From NCBI RefSeq assembly GCF_014196635.1, contig NZ_JACIEB010000001.1, positions 558,001-622,000 on the forward strand: a stretch of 64,000 nt of DNA, given 5' to 3'. A program made the translations under genes and the position numbers. This DNA comes from Sphingobium fontiphilum (GTDB lineage Bacteria > Pseudomonadota > Alphaproteobacteria > Sphingomonadales > Sphingomonadaceae). The notes under the pieces were generated by a model. That model saw nothing but the letters and a program-made list of their open reading frames with translations, had not been told where the DNA came from and ran no database searches. Shown piece after piece: positions 47,880-59,746 of the stretch (within the stretch, counting starts at the first letter, position 1; the number at the start of each line of letters is the position of its first letter).

Positions 47880-49111
47880 CGGTCACACTCCCCGAACACG
47901 ATATCCATCGCGCCCAATACGGCGGTGGTGTCGGCGAGCATATGGCCCTTCATCATGAAGTCCATCGCCTGGAGGTGCGAGAAGGCTGTCGGCCGGATCT
48001 TGCAACGATAGGGCTTGTTGCTGCCGTCGCTCACCAGATAGACGCCGAATTCGCCCTTGGGGCTTTCCGTCGCGACATAGACTTCGCCCGCGGGCACATG
48101 GAAGCCCTCGGTATAGAGCTTGAAGTGGTGGATCAGCGCCTCCATCGACCGCTTCATCTCGCCCCGCTTGGGGGGCGCCACCTTGCGGTCGAAGCTGGCC
48201 ACCGGCCCTTCCGGCATCTCATTCAGGCACTGTTTCATGATCCGCGCCGACTGGCGGACTTCCTCCACGCGCACCATGAACCGATCATAGCAGTCATAAT
48301 TGGTGCCGACCGGAACGTCGAAGTCCATCCGGTCATAGACGTCGTATGGCTGCGCCTTGCGGATGTCCCAAGGGATACCCGAACCGCGGATCATCGGGCC
48401 GGAAAAGCCCCATTTCAGCGCGTCTTCCTTGCTCACCACGGCAATATCGACATTGCGCTGCTTGAAGATGCGGTTGTCCGCCACAAGGCTGATCGCATCC
48501 TCGAACAGGCGCGGCAGGCGCGTGTCGAGCCAGTCGGCAATATCCGTCAACAGCTTGAGCGGCACATCCTGATGCACACCGCCCGGCCGGAAATAGGCCG
48601 AATGCATCCGCGCGCCCGACGCCCGCTCGAAGAAGTTGAGGCAATCCTCGCGAATCTCGAACAGCCACAGGTTCGGCGTCATCGCGCCGACGTCCATCAC
48701 ATGCGACCCCAGGTTCAGCATATGATTGCAGATGCGCGTCAGCTCCGCGAAGAACACGCGCAGATATTGCGCGCGCAGCGGCACTTCCAGATCGAGCAGC
48801 TTCTCGACGGCGAGCACGTAAGAGTGCTCCATGCCCAGCGGCGAGCAATAGTCCAGCCGGTCGAAATAGGGCAGCGCCTGCAGATAGGTCTTGTACTCGA
48901 TCAGCTTCTCGGTGCCGCGATGCAACAGGCCTACGTGCGGATCGCAGCGCTCGACGATTTCGCCGTCCAGTTCCATGACCAGGCGCAACACGCCGTGCGC
49001 GGCGGGATGCTGCGGGCCGAAGTTGATCGTGTAATTCTGGATTTCCGTGTCGCCCAGCGTCGGGTCCGCCGCGTCGGTGATGTGGTCCAGTTCCTGGAGA
49101 TAATCAGACAT
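47876..49111 (-). CDS. nuoD: NADH-quinone oxidoreductase subunit D
   Basis: A 411-residue subunit forming the quinone-binding site with Nuo[24 protein letters not shown] and the [14 protein letters not shown] region are characteristic, and the C-terminus ends VFGECDR as in the family. It is preceded by a palindromic repeat in the gap to nuoC. Confidence 0.97.
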   Translation of the reverse strand: MSDYLQELDHITDAADPTLGDTEIQNYTINFGPQHPAAHGVLRLVMELDGEIVERCDPHVGLLHRGTEKLIEYKTYLQALPYFDRLDYCSPLGMEHSYVLAVEKLLDLEVPLRAQYLRVFFAELTRICNHMLNLGSHVMDVGAMTPNLWLFEIREDCLNFFERASGARMHSAYFRPGGVHQDVPLKLLTDIADWLDTRLPRLFEDAISLVADNRIFKQRNVDIAVVSKEDALKWGFSGPMIRGSGIPWDIRKAQPYDVYDRMDFDVPVGTNYDCYDRFMVRVEEVRQSARIMKQCLNEMPEGPVASFDRKVAPPKRGEMKRSMEALIHHFKLYTEGFHVPAGEVYVATESPKGEFGVYLVSDGSNKPYRCKIRPTAFSHLQAMDFMMKGHMLADTTAVLGAMDIVFGECDR

Positions 49112-49121
49112 GGTCTACCTC

Positions 49122-49206
49122 CGTCACCCCAGCGAACGCTGGGGTCTCACTGCCTTTTGGCGCAGCGCAGGAGAAAAGCGGGATCCCGGCTTTCGCCGGG
49201 ATGACG
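49122..49206. repeat. CGTCACCCCAGCG palindromic repeat, copy D (nuoC/nuoD gap)
   Basis: Left hairpin CCCCAGC-gaac-GCTGGGG, right hairpin ATCCCGGC-tttc-GCCGGGAT with TGACGG. The right half belongs to a different subtype than copies A-C. Confidence 0.85.
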
Positions 49207-49222
49207 GAGGTGGTGATATGGT

Positions 49223-49981
49223 TCATATCTTGCCCTCCGGCTTGACCGGCGCATCGTCCGACTTCTTGACCGCTTCGGCATTGGCCGCAGCCCCTGCCCC
49301 GGTATCGGACGGCTTTTCCGTGACCTTGGGCGTCGCGACCGGCGGCGGGGTCGGCGCGCCGGGCGCTTCGCCATGGGCCTTTTCATCGCCGGGCAGGATA
49401 TAGTCCGCCCCTTCCCACGGCGACATGAAGTCGAAGCTGCGGAAATCCTGCGCCAGTTTCACCGGCTCATAAACGACGCGCTTGTCCTCCTCGGAATAGC
49501 GCAGCTCGACAAAGCCGGTCAGCGGGAAGTCCTTGCGCTGCGGATGCCCCTTGAACCCGTAATCGGTCAGGATGCGGCGCAGGTCGGTATTCCCTTCGAA
49601 CACCACGCCATACATGTCGAACACTTCGCGCTCCAGCCAGCCCGCGACCGGCCAGATGTGCGTGACGGTCGGCACCGGCAAATCCTCGTCGGTCGACACC
49701 TTCACGCGGACGCGGTGGTTGCGGGTGACGCTCAACAGGTGATAGCAGACCTCGAACCGTTCGGGCCGGTCGGGATAATCGACGCCCGCGATCTCCATCA
49801 ACTGCTGATACTGCGCGCCATCGCGCAGCGCCACCATCGCCTCGGCCAGCTTTTCGCGGACCACGGTGAAGCTCAGCTCGTCGGCATGGTCGACAGTCTC
49901 GATCAGCATATCGCCCAGCAGCGCCGCGATTTCCTGCGCGATCCCGTCGATCATCGCGATTTTCGGTGCAGAATGACCCAT
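49223..49981 (-). CDS. nuoC: NADH-quinone oxidoreductase subunit C
   Basis: A 252-residue subunit of the connecting part of complex I. The signature [20 protein letters not shown] and [40 protein letters not shown] are present. The last 55 residues are a Pro/Ala/Lys-rich tail of low complexity, probably disordered. Confidence 0.95.
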   Translation of the reverse strand: MGHSAPKIAMIDGIAQEIAALLGDMLIETVDHADELSFTVVREKLAEAMVALRDGAQYQQLMEIAGVDYPDRPERFEVCYHLLSVTRNHRVRVKVSTDEDLPVPTVTHIWPVAGWLEREVFDMYGVVFEGNTDLRRILTDYGFKGHPQRKDFPLTGFVELRYSEEDKRVVYEPVKLAQDFRSFDFMSPWEGADYILPGDEKAHGEAPGAPTPPPVATPKVTEKPSDTGAGAAANAEAVKKSDDAPVKPEGKI

Positions 49982-49997
49982 GATCAGCGCCAGCCCC

Positions 49998-50552
49998 TCA
50001 ACGCTCGAACGTGCCGATGCGGCGGATCTTCCGCTGCAACTGCATCACGCCATAGAGCAGCGCTTCGGCAGTCGGCGGGCAGCCGGGAACATAAATGTCC
50101 ACGGGCACGATCCGGTCGCATCCGCGCACGACCGAATAGCTGTAATGATAATAGCCCCCGCCATTGGCGCAGGACCCCATGGAAATGACATATTTCGGTT
50201 CCGACATCTGGTCGTAAACCTTCCGCAACGCGGGCGCCATCTTGTTGCACAACGTGCCCGCGACGATCATCACGTCGCTCTGGCGCGGGGATGCGCGCGG
50301 CGCGACGCCGAAACGCTCCATGTCGTAACGCGGCATGTTCACATGGATCATCTCGACCGCGCAGCAGGCGAGGCCGAAGGTCATCCACCACAGCGAACCG
50401 GTGCGCGCCCACTGGAACAGTTCCTCGGTCGACGTGACAAGGAAACCCTTGTCGCCGACTTCGGCATTCAGCGCGTTGAAGAAATCCTGGTCGGGCTGCG
50501 TTCCCACCGGCGGCATGGTGCCGGGGATGGGACGGTCAAGTTCTACTCCCAA
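49998..50552 (-). CDS. nuoB: NADH-quinone oxidoreductase subunit B
   Basis: A 184-residue subunit carrying cluster N2: [22 protein letters not shown] and [14 protein letters not shown] hold the cysteines. No ATG fits the conserved N-terminus; I use the TTG at 50552 ([12 protein letters not shown]...), inside the end of nuoA, because it matches the family start MGVEL. A shorter ATG start at 50516 is possible. Confidence 0.94.
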   Translation of the reverse strand: MGVELDRPIPGTMPPVGTQPDQDFFNALNAEVGDKGFLVTSTEELFQWARTGSLWWMTFGLACCAVEMIHVNMPRYDMERFGVAPRASPRQSDVMIVAGTLCNKMAPALRKVYDQMSEPKYVISMGSCANGGGYYHYSYSVVRGCDRIVPVDIYVPGCPPTAEALLYGVMQLQRKIRRIGTFER

Positions 50553-50917
50553 TCGAGGGCTCCCTTCTTCCACGCATAGACAAGGCCAAGCACCAGCTCC
50601 GCTATGAAGATCATCATCGTCGCCCATCCGGCCCAGCCGATTTCACCCAGGCTCACCGACCAGGGGAACAGGAACGCCGCTTCCAGATCGAAGATGATGA
50701 ACAGGATGGCGACCAGATAGAATCGCACGTCGAACTGGCTGCGCGGCTCCTCGAACGCGGGGAAACCGCATTCATATTCGGACAGCTTGGCCGCGTCCGG
50801 CTTGTGCGTTCCCGTCAGGCGGCCGACCAGCATCGGCAGAAACACGAACGCGCTCGAAAGCAGCAATGCGATCCCCAGAAAGATCAGGATCGGCAGATAT
50901 TGGGCAAGATCGACCAA
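50543..50917 (-). CDS. nuoA: NADH-quinone oxidoreductase subunit A
   Basis: A 124-residue membrane subunit with three helices and the conserved loop [43 protein letters not shown]. It starts with a TTG (50917) preceded by AAGGGGAC. It is the first gene of the 14-subunit operon. Confidence 0.96.
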   Translation of the reverse strand: MVDLAQYLPILIFLGIALLLSSAFVFLPMLVGRLTGTHKPDAAKLSEYECGFPAFEEPRSQFDVRFYLVAILFIIFDLEAAFLFPWSVSLGEIGWAGWATMMIFIAELVLGLVYAWKKGALDWE

Positions 50918-50950
50918 CGGAGTCCCCTTGGCGAAAATGGTTATGGCCGC

Positions 50951-50979
50951 GCTTTAGGCCCGCTGCATGTGCGAAGCAA
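50951..50979 (-). promoter_or_regulatory. candidate promoter of the nuo operon
   Basis: On the minus strand TTGCTT (50974-50979) and TAAAGC (50951-50956) are 17 bp apart and lie 34 bp upstream of the nuoA start. No operator could be recognised. Confidence 0.45.
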
Positions 50980-51047
50980 GGGGCCGAAGCGGTGAGAATG
51001 ATTCGCAAGAAACGCCAGGTCGCTGAACGACATGGGGTTTCAACGGA

Positions 51048-51863
51048 TCAGCGCAGCGCGCCCGCCACCAGCTTGTGCAACTTGCTGTGGATGGCGTCGT
51101 TCCCGGCGATGATTTCGCGCCGTTCGATCGGCTGGTCGCCGCCGCGAAAGTCGGACACGAATCCGCCCGCCTCGCGCACCAGCAACATGCCGGCCGCCAC
51201 GTCCCAGGGATGCAGGGCGCTTTCCCAGAAACCGTCATAGCGGCCCGACGCGACATGGGCGAGGTCGAGCGAGGCCGCGCCGAAACGGCGGATGCCCGCG
51301 ACCGAAGGGGCGACCGCGCCGAAAATGCGGGTCCACTGGGCAAAATCGCCATGGCCCATGAACGGAATGCCGGTGGCGATCACGCAATCGGCGAGATCGC
51401 GCCGCGCCGACACGCGCAATCGCTGGTCATGCCGCCATGCGCCCCGGCTCTTTTCCGCCCAGTAGCTTTCGTCGGTCACCGGCTGATAGATGAGGCCCGT
51501 CGTCACTTCGCGCTTGCTGCCGCCATAAAGCGGCTCCTCCACCGCGATGGAGATGGCGAAATGCGGGATGCCGTGCAAGAAATTGGTGGTGCCGTCGAGC
51601 GGGTCGATGATCCAGCGCGGCTTGGTCGGGTCGCCCTCGATCACGCCGCCCTCTTCCAGCAGGAACCCCCAGTCGGGCCGCGCCTTCTGCAATTCCTCGA
51701 CCAGCGTGCGTTCGGCCTGCTGGTCCGCCTTGGACACGAAATCGGCGGGGCCCTTGCGGCTGACCTGCAAATTTTCGACCTCGCCGAAATCGCGGCGCAG
51801 CTTGCCGCCCGCCTTGCGCGCGGCGCGCTCCATCACGGTCAGAAGGCCCGAATGCGATACCAT
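51048..51863 (-). CDS. suhB: inositol monophosphatase family protein (SuhB type)
   Basis: A 271-residue magnesium-dependent phosphatase. Metal-binding motifs are present: FLLEEGGVIEGDP, IIDPLDGTTNFLHGIPHFAIS and HPWDVAAGMLLVREAGG. Members hydrolyse inositol-1-phosphate and, as SuhB, assist rRNA transcription. It is followed by the nuo promoter on the same strand; the next gene upstream is a small secreted protein. Symbol by similarity. Confidence 0.9.
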   Translation of the reverse strand: MVSHSGLLTVMERAARKAGGKLRRDFGEVENLQVSRKGPADFVSKADQQAERTLVEELQKARPDWGFLLEEGGVIEGDPTKPRWIIDPLDGTTNFLHGIPHFAISIAVEEPLYGGSKREVTTGLIYQPVTDESYWAEKSRGAWRHDQRLRVSARRDLADCVIATGIPFMGHGDFAQWTRIFGAVAPSVAGIRRFGAASLDLAHVASGRYDGFWESALHPWDVAAGMLLVREAGGFVSDFRGGDQPIERREIIAGNDAIHSKLHKLVAGALR

Positions 51864-51902
51864 GTCTGTTCTCCACCGCGCCTTGCCGGGCGGTCTTCCT
51901 GC

Positions 51903-52271
51903 TTATTTCTTCGGGGCGGGCTTGGCGGCCGGGCCCGCCGGACCGGGGCGGTATCCGCACACGCCCGCGATCACCGCCAGCATCTGCGAGGCGTCCTTGC
52001 GATCCACCTTGCCCGCATTGGCGGCGATCACCCTTTCGGTCGCCTCGCTCACCTTCGACACCGGATTGGCGTAAAGGCATTCGAACAGGGCGTTCTTGAC
52101 CGGCTGGCCCACCTCATTGGACTGAAAGGCGCTGGTGATGACGCGCAGCACATGGGCCGCGCTGTCGATCTGCGCCTTGGTCGGCGCGCCCCTGGGCGCG
52201 ACCTGTGCATGAACCGCCATCGGCGCAAGGCCGATCGAAATGATCCCGGCCATTGCCCCGATGCGTCCCAT
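51903..52271 (-). CDS. small secreted hypothetical protein
   Basis: A 122-residue protein with a signal peptide ([23 protein letters not shown], cleavage near AHA) and a helical mature part with two Cys (ALFECLYANP, AGVCGYRPG), ending in a Pro/Ala/Lys-rich tail. The ATG overlaps the efp stop (TGATG), so it is made with EF-P. No family recognised. Confidence 0.72.
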   Translation of the reverse strand: MGRIGAMAGIISIGLAPMAVHAQVAPRGAPTKAQIDSAAHVLRVITSAFQSNEVGQPVKNALFECLYANPVSKVSEATERVIAANAGKVDRKDASQMLAVIAGVCGYRPGPAGPAAKPAPKK

Positions 52272-52834
52272 CAGTCTGCTCGCTTCACATATTCGCGTTC
52301 ATACACATCAACGACGATGCGCGTGCCCGTCACGATATGGGGCGGCACCATCACGCGCACGCCATTGTCGAGGATGGCGGGCTTGTAACTGGCCGACGCC
52401 GTCTGTCCCTTCACCACCGCGTCGGCTTCCACCACGGTCGCCTCGACGGTTTCGGGCAGCTGCACCGAAATCGGCCGCTCCTCATACATTTCCAGCATCA
52501 CCATCATGCCATCCTGCAGGAAAGCGGCGGCATCGCCAACCAGATCCTGCGGCAGGTTGATCTGTTCATAGGTTTCGGTGTCCATGAACACCAGCATGTC
52601 GCCTTCGGCGTAGAGATACTGGAAATCCTTGGTGTCCAGGCGGATGCGCTCGACGCTTTCGGCGGAACGGAAACGGACATTGTTCTTGCGCCCGTCGATC
52701 AGGTTCTTCAGCTCCACCTGCATATAGGCGCCGCCCTTGCCGGGCTGGGTGTGCTGAATCTTGACAGCGCGCCACAGGCCGCCTTCATATTCGATATTGT
52801 TGCCGGGACGAATGTCCACGCCGCTGATCTTCAT
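52271..52834 (-). CDS. efp: elongation factor P
   Basis: Relieves ribosome stalling at consecutive prolines. The 187-residue protein has the three-barrel EF-P fold with the tip loop PGKGGAY, so Lys33 is available for modification; no EpmA-type modification gene is near. The C-terminal DTRIVVD-type motif appears as [18 protein letters not shown]. Confidence 0.96.
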   Translation of the reverse strand: MKISGVDIRPGNNIEYEGGLWRAVKIQHTQPGKGGAYMQVELKNLIDGRKNNVRFRSAESVERIRLDTKDFQYLYAEGDMLVFMDTETYEQINLPQDLVGDAAAFLQDGMMVMLEMYEERPISVQLPETVEATVVEADAVVKGQTASASYKPAILDNGVRVMVPPHIVTGTRIVVDVYEREYVKRAD

Positions 52835-52922
52835 CGCGATCCTGCCTGTCTGAACTATCTGGAAAAAGAGCCGGAGCGGCCTCTACATCGACCGGCGCGT
52901 CAGGGCAAGGGGGTCGGCCGGG

Positions 52923-53723
52923 TCAGACGGCGACGGCCACGTTGGGAAGGCCCTCCGCCGCCGCCCGCTGCACGACCGGTTCAACCAGCCCCATATGACG
53001 CAATTTCCGCTCGATGCCCGCCCACAGGATGCGAAAGCCTTCCCGCGCCGCACTGCCCGCCGCGAACGCGGTCAACGGCGCGCGCCGCTCGGCCATCTGC
53101 TCGATCAGGCTGGCCATGGGAATGGTCGGCCAGGCGGGATATTTCGCCAGCGCCGCCTTGTGCAGGCTGCGGCGGCGGTCCACCATCGAAAAGACCGGCA
53201 GCATCGGCGGATGCCGGCCATCCCTGTGCCGGGTCAGGAAATGGCGAACGCGCAGCAGCCCGCGCATCGACAGCGCCGACGGAACGGTGGGCACGACGAT
53301 CAGGTCGGCGAGCAACATGATCTTGCGGTTCGCCTCGCTGAAACCGGGGGCGCAGTCGATCAGGATGATGTCATAGGCCTCGTTCAGCCGGTGCAGCCAG
53401 TGCGCCTGCCTGCGCTCCTGCCACAAGCGCGCCAGAAAATTGTCCGACCGCCGCATATTGGGGTCGCCCGCGATCAGGCTGACGCCGGGGATAGCACTGG
53501 GCCGGACGAAATCGGCCAGGGCGCGCCGCGCGTCGGCGACCGCATCCAGATCGGGCCGCTCCACGCCCTCCCCGCGCGACAATATCCAGCTGCTGTCGGC
53601 GCCTTCATCGACCTCCCACAACAGCACATTATGTCCGCTGGCCGCCGCCTCGCTCGCCAGCTGGATGGCGATCGTCGTCTTGCCGACGCCACCCTTGGAA
53701 TTGAAGATCGCAATCGCCGCCAT
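52923..53723 (-). CDS. ParA-family ATPase
   Basis: A 266-residue cytoplasmic ATPase of the ParA/MinD class with a deviant Walker A (SKGGVGKTT), a switch region (IILIDCAPGFSE) and a C-terminal helical part. No ParB-like gene is adjacent, so it may position another cargo. Downstream is efp; upstream are the TPR-like genes. Confidence 0.85.
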   Translation of the reverse strand: MAAIAIFNSKGGVGKTTIAIQLASEAAASGHNVLLWEVDEGADSSWILSRGEGVERPDLDAVADARRALADFVRPSAIPGVSLIAGDPNMRRSDNFLARLWQERRQAHWLHRLNEAYDIILIDCAPGFSEANRKIMLLADLIVVPTVPSALSMRGLLRVRHFLTRHRDGRHPPMLPVFSMVDRRRSLHKAALAKYPAWPTIPMASLIEQMAERRAPLTAFAAGSAAREGFRILWAGIERKLRHMGLVEPVVQRAAAEGLPNVAVAV

Positions 53724-53851
53724 CGCCTCTTCCCCCGCGCCAGCGACCGACAGGACGCTGGACGCCGGATCATAAGCCCGATGGCGACATGATTACAAAC
53801 GCGCTAACCATGATTTTCGTTACGGAAAGCGCGCATCGCGCCATCCGCCGG

Positions 53852-55129
53852 TCAGGATGCCCCGGCTGGCCCACCCGCCGGAGCCGCACCGGCCGATTGC
53901 CCGGCCCGCTGGCTGACCCACAAACGCCACAGGCCGGCGACATTGCCCCATGCGCCGCTCGTTACCTGCGCCAGCGCCTGGCCGCCGCCAGCATAGTCGC
54001 CCGACCGCGCCAGCGCGATGCCCAGACGGGTGTTGACGCGCCCCGCGTCCACCCCGCCCTTGCTGGCCGCCATGCGATAATAGTCCGCCGCCTGCGCATA
54101 TTGCGCCATGCTGTAATAGCTGTCGGCCACGGCCAGCGCGGCCGCGCCATCCTTCGCCGCGCCCGCCTTCTTCGCCAGCGCGGGCAAGGCGGCGATGTCC
54201 TTCTTCGCCTTGGGCGCCGCCGTCAGCAACAGCTTCGCCGTCGCCGCCTGCGTCACCGGCAACTTGCCCGCCGCCCGGCCGGCCGCGATCACCGTCTGGG
54301 CCTCCGCGCTGGCGCCCGCGCCGTTCGCCAGCGTCGCGTAATTCTGATAGTCGCGCTCGCTCGCCATCGCCCCCACCGCCGCCTGCAACCGATAGATGTC
54401 CAGTTGCACCTGCGGATCCAGCTTCGGCTCATCCATGATGTTCGCCAGTGCCGACCGCCAGTTGGGCGTGGAGGGATAGACCGACAGGCGCTCGCCATAT
54501 AGCTGGCTGACGGCGGCCCAGTCGCCGCCCTGCATCGCCAGCGAAATCGCCTTGTCATACCAGGGGGCCGGGATCGGCCTGCCCGCCGCGCGATAGGTCG
54601 CCAGCGCCTGCTCGACCAGCGGCCGCGCCTCCTTGGGCTTGCGCTTGCGCAGCAATATGTCGGCCATCAACAGCGTCGCGTCGACCCCGTCATAGCCCAG
54701 CGAGCGCGCATAGTTGAGCTGCGCGATGGCGTCGTCATTATTGCCGACATAATAGGAATAGAGACCAGCCATATAGCGCAACCGGGGGGCTTCCGCAGGC
54801 GGCACCGACTGCGTCTTGAACATGTCGGTCAGCGCGATCCGCTGCGCCTGCACGTCGCCGCGCTTCGACGCGGCCTCGAACCGCAGCCCGGCGGCGATAT
54901 AATTCTCCAGGTCGCTGGTCGGCATCAACCCGCCGATGCGCGCCTGCGCCGACACCAGGTCGCCTGCCGCAAAGGCGGCGCGCACGGCCGCCACGTTCGC
55001 CCGGAAACCGTCGGTCAGCGCCACCGGCGGCCCCGCGTCGATCTTCTTGCGCGCCTGCGCAGGGGGCGAGACCATCAGGCCGATGGAAACAGCCAATGCA
55101 AAGCTGGCGGAGCCACAAACGCGACGCAT
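53852..55129 (-). CDS. secreted TPR-like protein, first of two paralogues
   Basis: A 425-residue protein starting MRRVCGSASFALAVSIGLMVSPPAQA, a signal peptide, then Ala-rich helical repeats like TPR/Sel1 (LYSYYVGNNDDAIAQLNYARSLGY, ADSYYSMAQYAQAADYYRMAASKG). The ATG at 55129 has GGGGGAGG upstream; a start eight codons earlier is possible. The next gene upstream is similar in length and layout, so the two are tandem paralogues. Function unknown. Confidence 0.75.
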   Translation of the reverse strand: MRRVCGSASFALAVSIGLMVSPPAQARKKIDAGPPVALTDGFRANVAAVRAAFAAGDLVSAQARIGGLMPTSDLENYIAAGLRFEAASKRGDVQAQRIALTDMFKTQSVPPAEAPRLRYMAGLYSYYVGNNDDAIAQLNYARSLGYDGVDATLLMADILLRKRKPKEARPLVEQALATYRAAGRPIPAPWYDKAISLAMQGGDWAAVSQLYGERLSVYPSTPNWRSALANIMDEPKLDPQVQLDIYRLQAAVGAMASERDYQNYATLANGAGASAEAQTVIAAGRAAGKLPVTQAATAKLLLTAAPKAKKDIAALPALAKKAGAAKDGAAALAVADSYYSMAQYAQAADYYRMAASKGGVDAGRVNTRLGIALARSGDYAGGGQALAQVTSGAWGNVAGLWRLWVSQRAGQSAGAAPAGGPAGAS

Positions 55130-55211
55130 GGAAAAACTGCCTCCCCCGACCATCCGGAATCAACGACGGCGGAGCGCACCCGCGCCCCGCCGTGCAATCT
55201 TATAGGGTCGC

Positions 55212-56483
55212 TCAGGCCCCCTTGCTAGCCAGATAGGTCAGCCACAGTTCCGCCACCTGCTTGCGCGCGCCCGTCTGAACCGCGGTGAAAGCCGCCTTGG
55301 CGCCCGCCATATCGCCGCCCAGCGTCTTGGCGATGCCCAGGCGCAGGTTGGTTTCGTCCATGTCGACGCCGCCCTTCTGCTTGGCCAGTTCAAACATCGC
55401 GGTGGCCTTGGCGTAATTGGCGTAGCCCAGATAAGCGTCGCCGACCGAAGCGGCGATCTTGCCGTTCGCGGCCTTGGCCGCATCGGCCTCGCCGCTGGGC
55501 AGCGACGCCTTGTCCGGGCCGATCTTGTCCACCGCGATCTGATAAAAATCGGCCATCTGCGTGGCGCTCATCTTGCCCTCGGCGCGACCGGCATCAATCG
55601 CCGACTTGACCTCGCCATAACTGCCGGTCTTCGAGGCCATTTCCGCATATTCCATGAAATCGCCGGCCACTTTCAGGCCGCCCGAAGCCGACATCAGGCG
55701 GTAAACGTCCAGGTTCTCGCGATTGCTCAGCGTCGGGTTGGCCTGCAGGAACAGGCGGATCAGCGTGCGCAGATTTTCGCCGCTGGGTTCGGCGGCATAG
55801 GCCAGCTTCGCCCATTCGGCGACTTCGGGCAGCTTGGCGGCGGCGGCGCGGCTGACGCCGATCTGATACCATTGCGCGGGCACCGGCTGGCCGCCGGCCT
55901 TCAGCGCGTCAGCGGCGGTCTTCAGCGCGGCCAGGCCCTGCTGGTTGAAACCGCGCGCCGGCTCGACCGCGGCGTTGGCGGTCCCCGCCTTGCCGAAATA
56001 GGCCTGGGCGATTGTCACCTGCACGGATTCGGGCTTGGCGCCCGCCTGCAACGCCGCCTGCGCGCGCTGGATGGCCAGGTCGTATTCCTTCGCCTGGAAA
56101 GCGCCATTGGCGGCGATTTCGTTGAACTGCGCCAGATTTTCGGCGGGGGTCAGGCCGCTGTCCAGCATCTGCGCCAGCGCCTCGCCCTGCAGCGCGCCGT
56201 CCTTGCTGGTGATCGACAGGTTCAGCTTGATCGCGCCAACCTGATATTTGTCGTCATTCGACTTCGACAGCCCGTCGGCCTCGGCCAGCGACGCCTTCGC
56301 CGCTGCGAAATCCTGCTTCTCCATCGCCGCCTGCGCGGCCTGCAACGCCTTGATGACCTCGGGCGACACATTCAGCTTCGGCCCGGACTGCTTCTTTTCC
56401 TTCGCGGCCATGGCGGGGGCGGCAACGACGCCGCCGGTCAGCGCCAAAGCCAGCGCGAGCGCCACGGGGGTAACAAAACGCAT
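55212..56483 (-). CDS. secreted TPR-like protein, second of two paralogues
   Basis: A 423-residue protein with a clear signal peptide (MRFVTPVALALALALTGGVVAAPAMAA) and repeats such as ALQAAQAAMEKQDFAAAKASLAEADGL and DAYLGYANYAKATAMFELAKQKGGVD. The segment GGQPVPAQWYQIGVSRA corresponds to GRPIPAPWYDKAISLA in its neighbour. 82 bp separate the two genes. Likely a periplasmic scaffold or stress protein; function unknown. Confidence 0.78.
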   Translation of the reverse strand: MRFVTPVALALALALTGGVVAAPAMAAKEKKQSGPKLNVSPEVIKALQAAQAAMEKQDFAAAKASLAEADGLSKSNDDKYQVGAIKLNLSITSKDGALQGEALAQMLDSGLTPAENLAQFNEIAANGAFQAKEYDLAIQRAQAALQAGAKPESVQVTIAQAYFGKAGTANAAVEPARGFNQQGLAALKTAADALKAGGQPVPAQWYQIGVSRAAAAKLPEVAEWAKLAYAAEPSGENLRTLIRLFLQANPTLSNRENLDVYRLMSASGGLKVAGDFMEYAEMASKTGSYGEVKSAIDAGRAEGKMSATQMADFYQIAVDKIGPDKASLPSGEADAAKAANGKIAASVGDAYLGYANYAKATAMFELAKQKGGVDMDETNLRLGIAKTLGGDMAGAKAAFTAVQTGARKQVAELWLTYLASKGA

Positions 56484-56671
56484 GATCCTCTACTCCTTTG
56501 CAGCCCGTGCGGCACACAGGCGACCTCTCTGCCGATGCACCGGTTAGGGGCCGGTGCGTGAACGGGCTTTGAACAAGCCTAAAATGATGGCCAATGCAAC
56601 CATGATGCGCTGGACTCTCACGCATTTAACGGTCGACGCCGTTCAACGCTCCATAGCGGCTCTAAAACTTC

Positions 56672-56693
56672 CGCGCGCACGCGCACGCGCGCG
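56672..56693. promoter_or_regulatory. alternating purine-pyrimidine (Z-DNA-prone) tract upstream of gyrA
   Basis: 22 bases of perfect alternation made of CG and CA steps (CGCGCGCACGCGCACGCGCG and on), extended by more CG steps to 56701. It lies about 80-100 bp before the gyrA start. GTGACA (56706-56711) and TAGAGC (56729-56734), 17 bp apart, are a possible promoter just after it. Such tracts flip to Z-DNA under negative supercoiling, which GyrA controls. Confidence 0.5.
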
Positions 56694-56773
56694 AGCGCGC
56701 GAGGGGTGACAGATTTGTTTCGCTCGGCTAGAGCCGTTGGCCATACCCCATCCCACCCGAAAAGAGAGTCGCA

Positions 56774-59506
<2,733 letters not shown>

Positions 59507-59532
59507 GCCCTCCAGCAACACCTCTCCCAAAT

Positions 59533-59566
59533 CGTCACCCCGGCTCTGAGCCGGGGTCCAGCTTCC
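59533..59566. repeat. CGTCACCCCGGC-type palindromic repeat after gyrA
   Basis: CCCCGGC-tctga-GCCGGGG with CGTCA at its left and TCCAGCTTCC at its right. A similar unit lies after gltA at 23520. It may also act as the end of the gyrA transcript. Confidence 0.7.
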
Positions 59567-59590
59567 CTCATTCCAAAACCGCCTAGGCCG

Positions 59591-59746
59591 GTGGAGAAAA
59601 AGAGTGCAGCTCCCTCTGTGGCAATCCTGCGTCCGCCCCTGTCACCGGAATCCCCTGCGATTGAGGCGACCTACTTTGACATTGCCAGCCAGATTGAGGC
59701 AAACATCCCCACCTTAGGAGGTTTCCAACAAGGGGCTGTTAAATGA
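59591..59746 (+). CDS. possible small protein coupled to the downstream membrane gene
   Basis: A GTG-started frame of 51 residues (MEKKSAAPSVAILRPPLSPE, then IEATYFDIASQIEANIPTLGG) ends with a TGA that overlaps the next ATG (ATGA at 59743-59746). The bases in this stretch are as AT-rich as the next gene. There is no strong ribosome site, so support is limited to the overlap and the open frame. Confidence 0.35.
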   Translation: MEKKSAAPSVAILRPPLSPESPAIEATYFDIASQIEANIPTLGGFQQGAVK

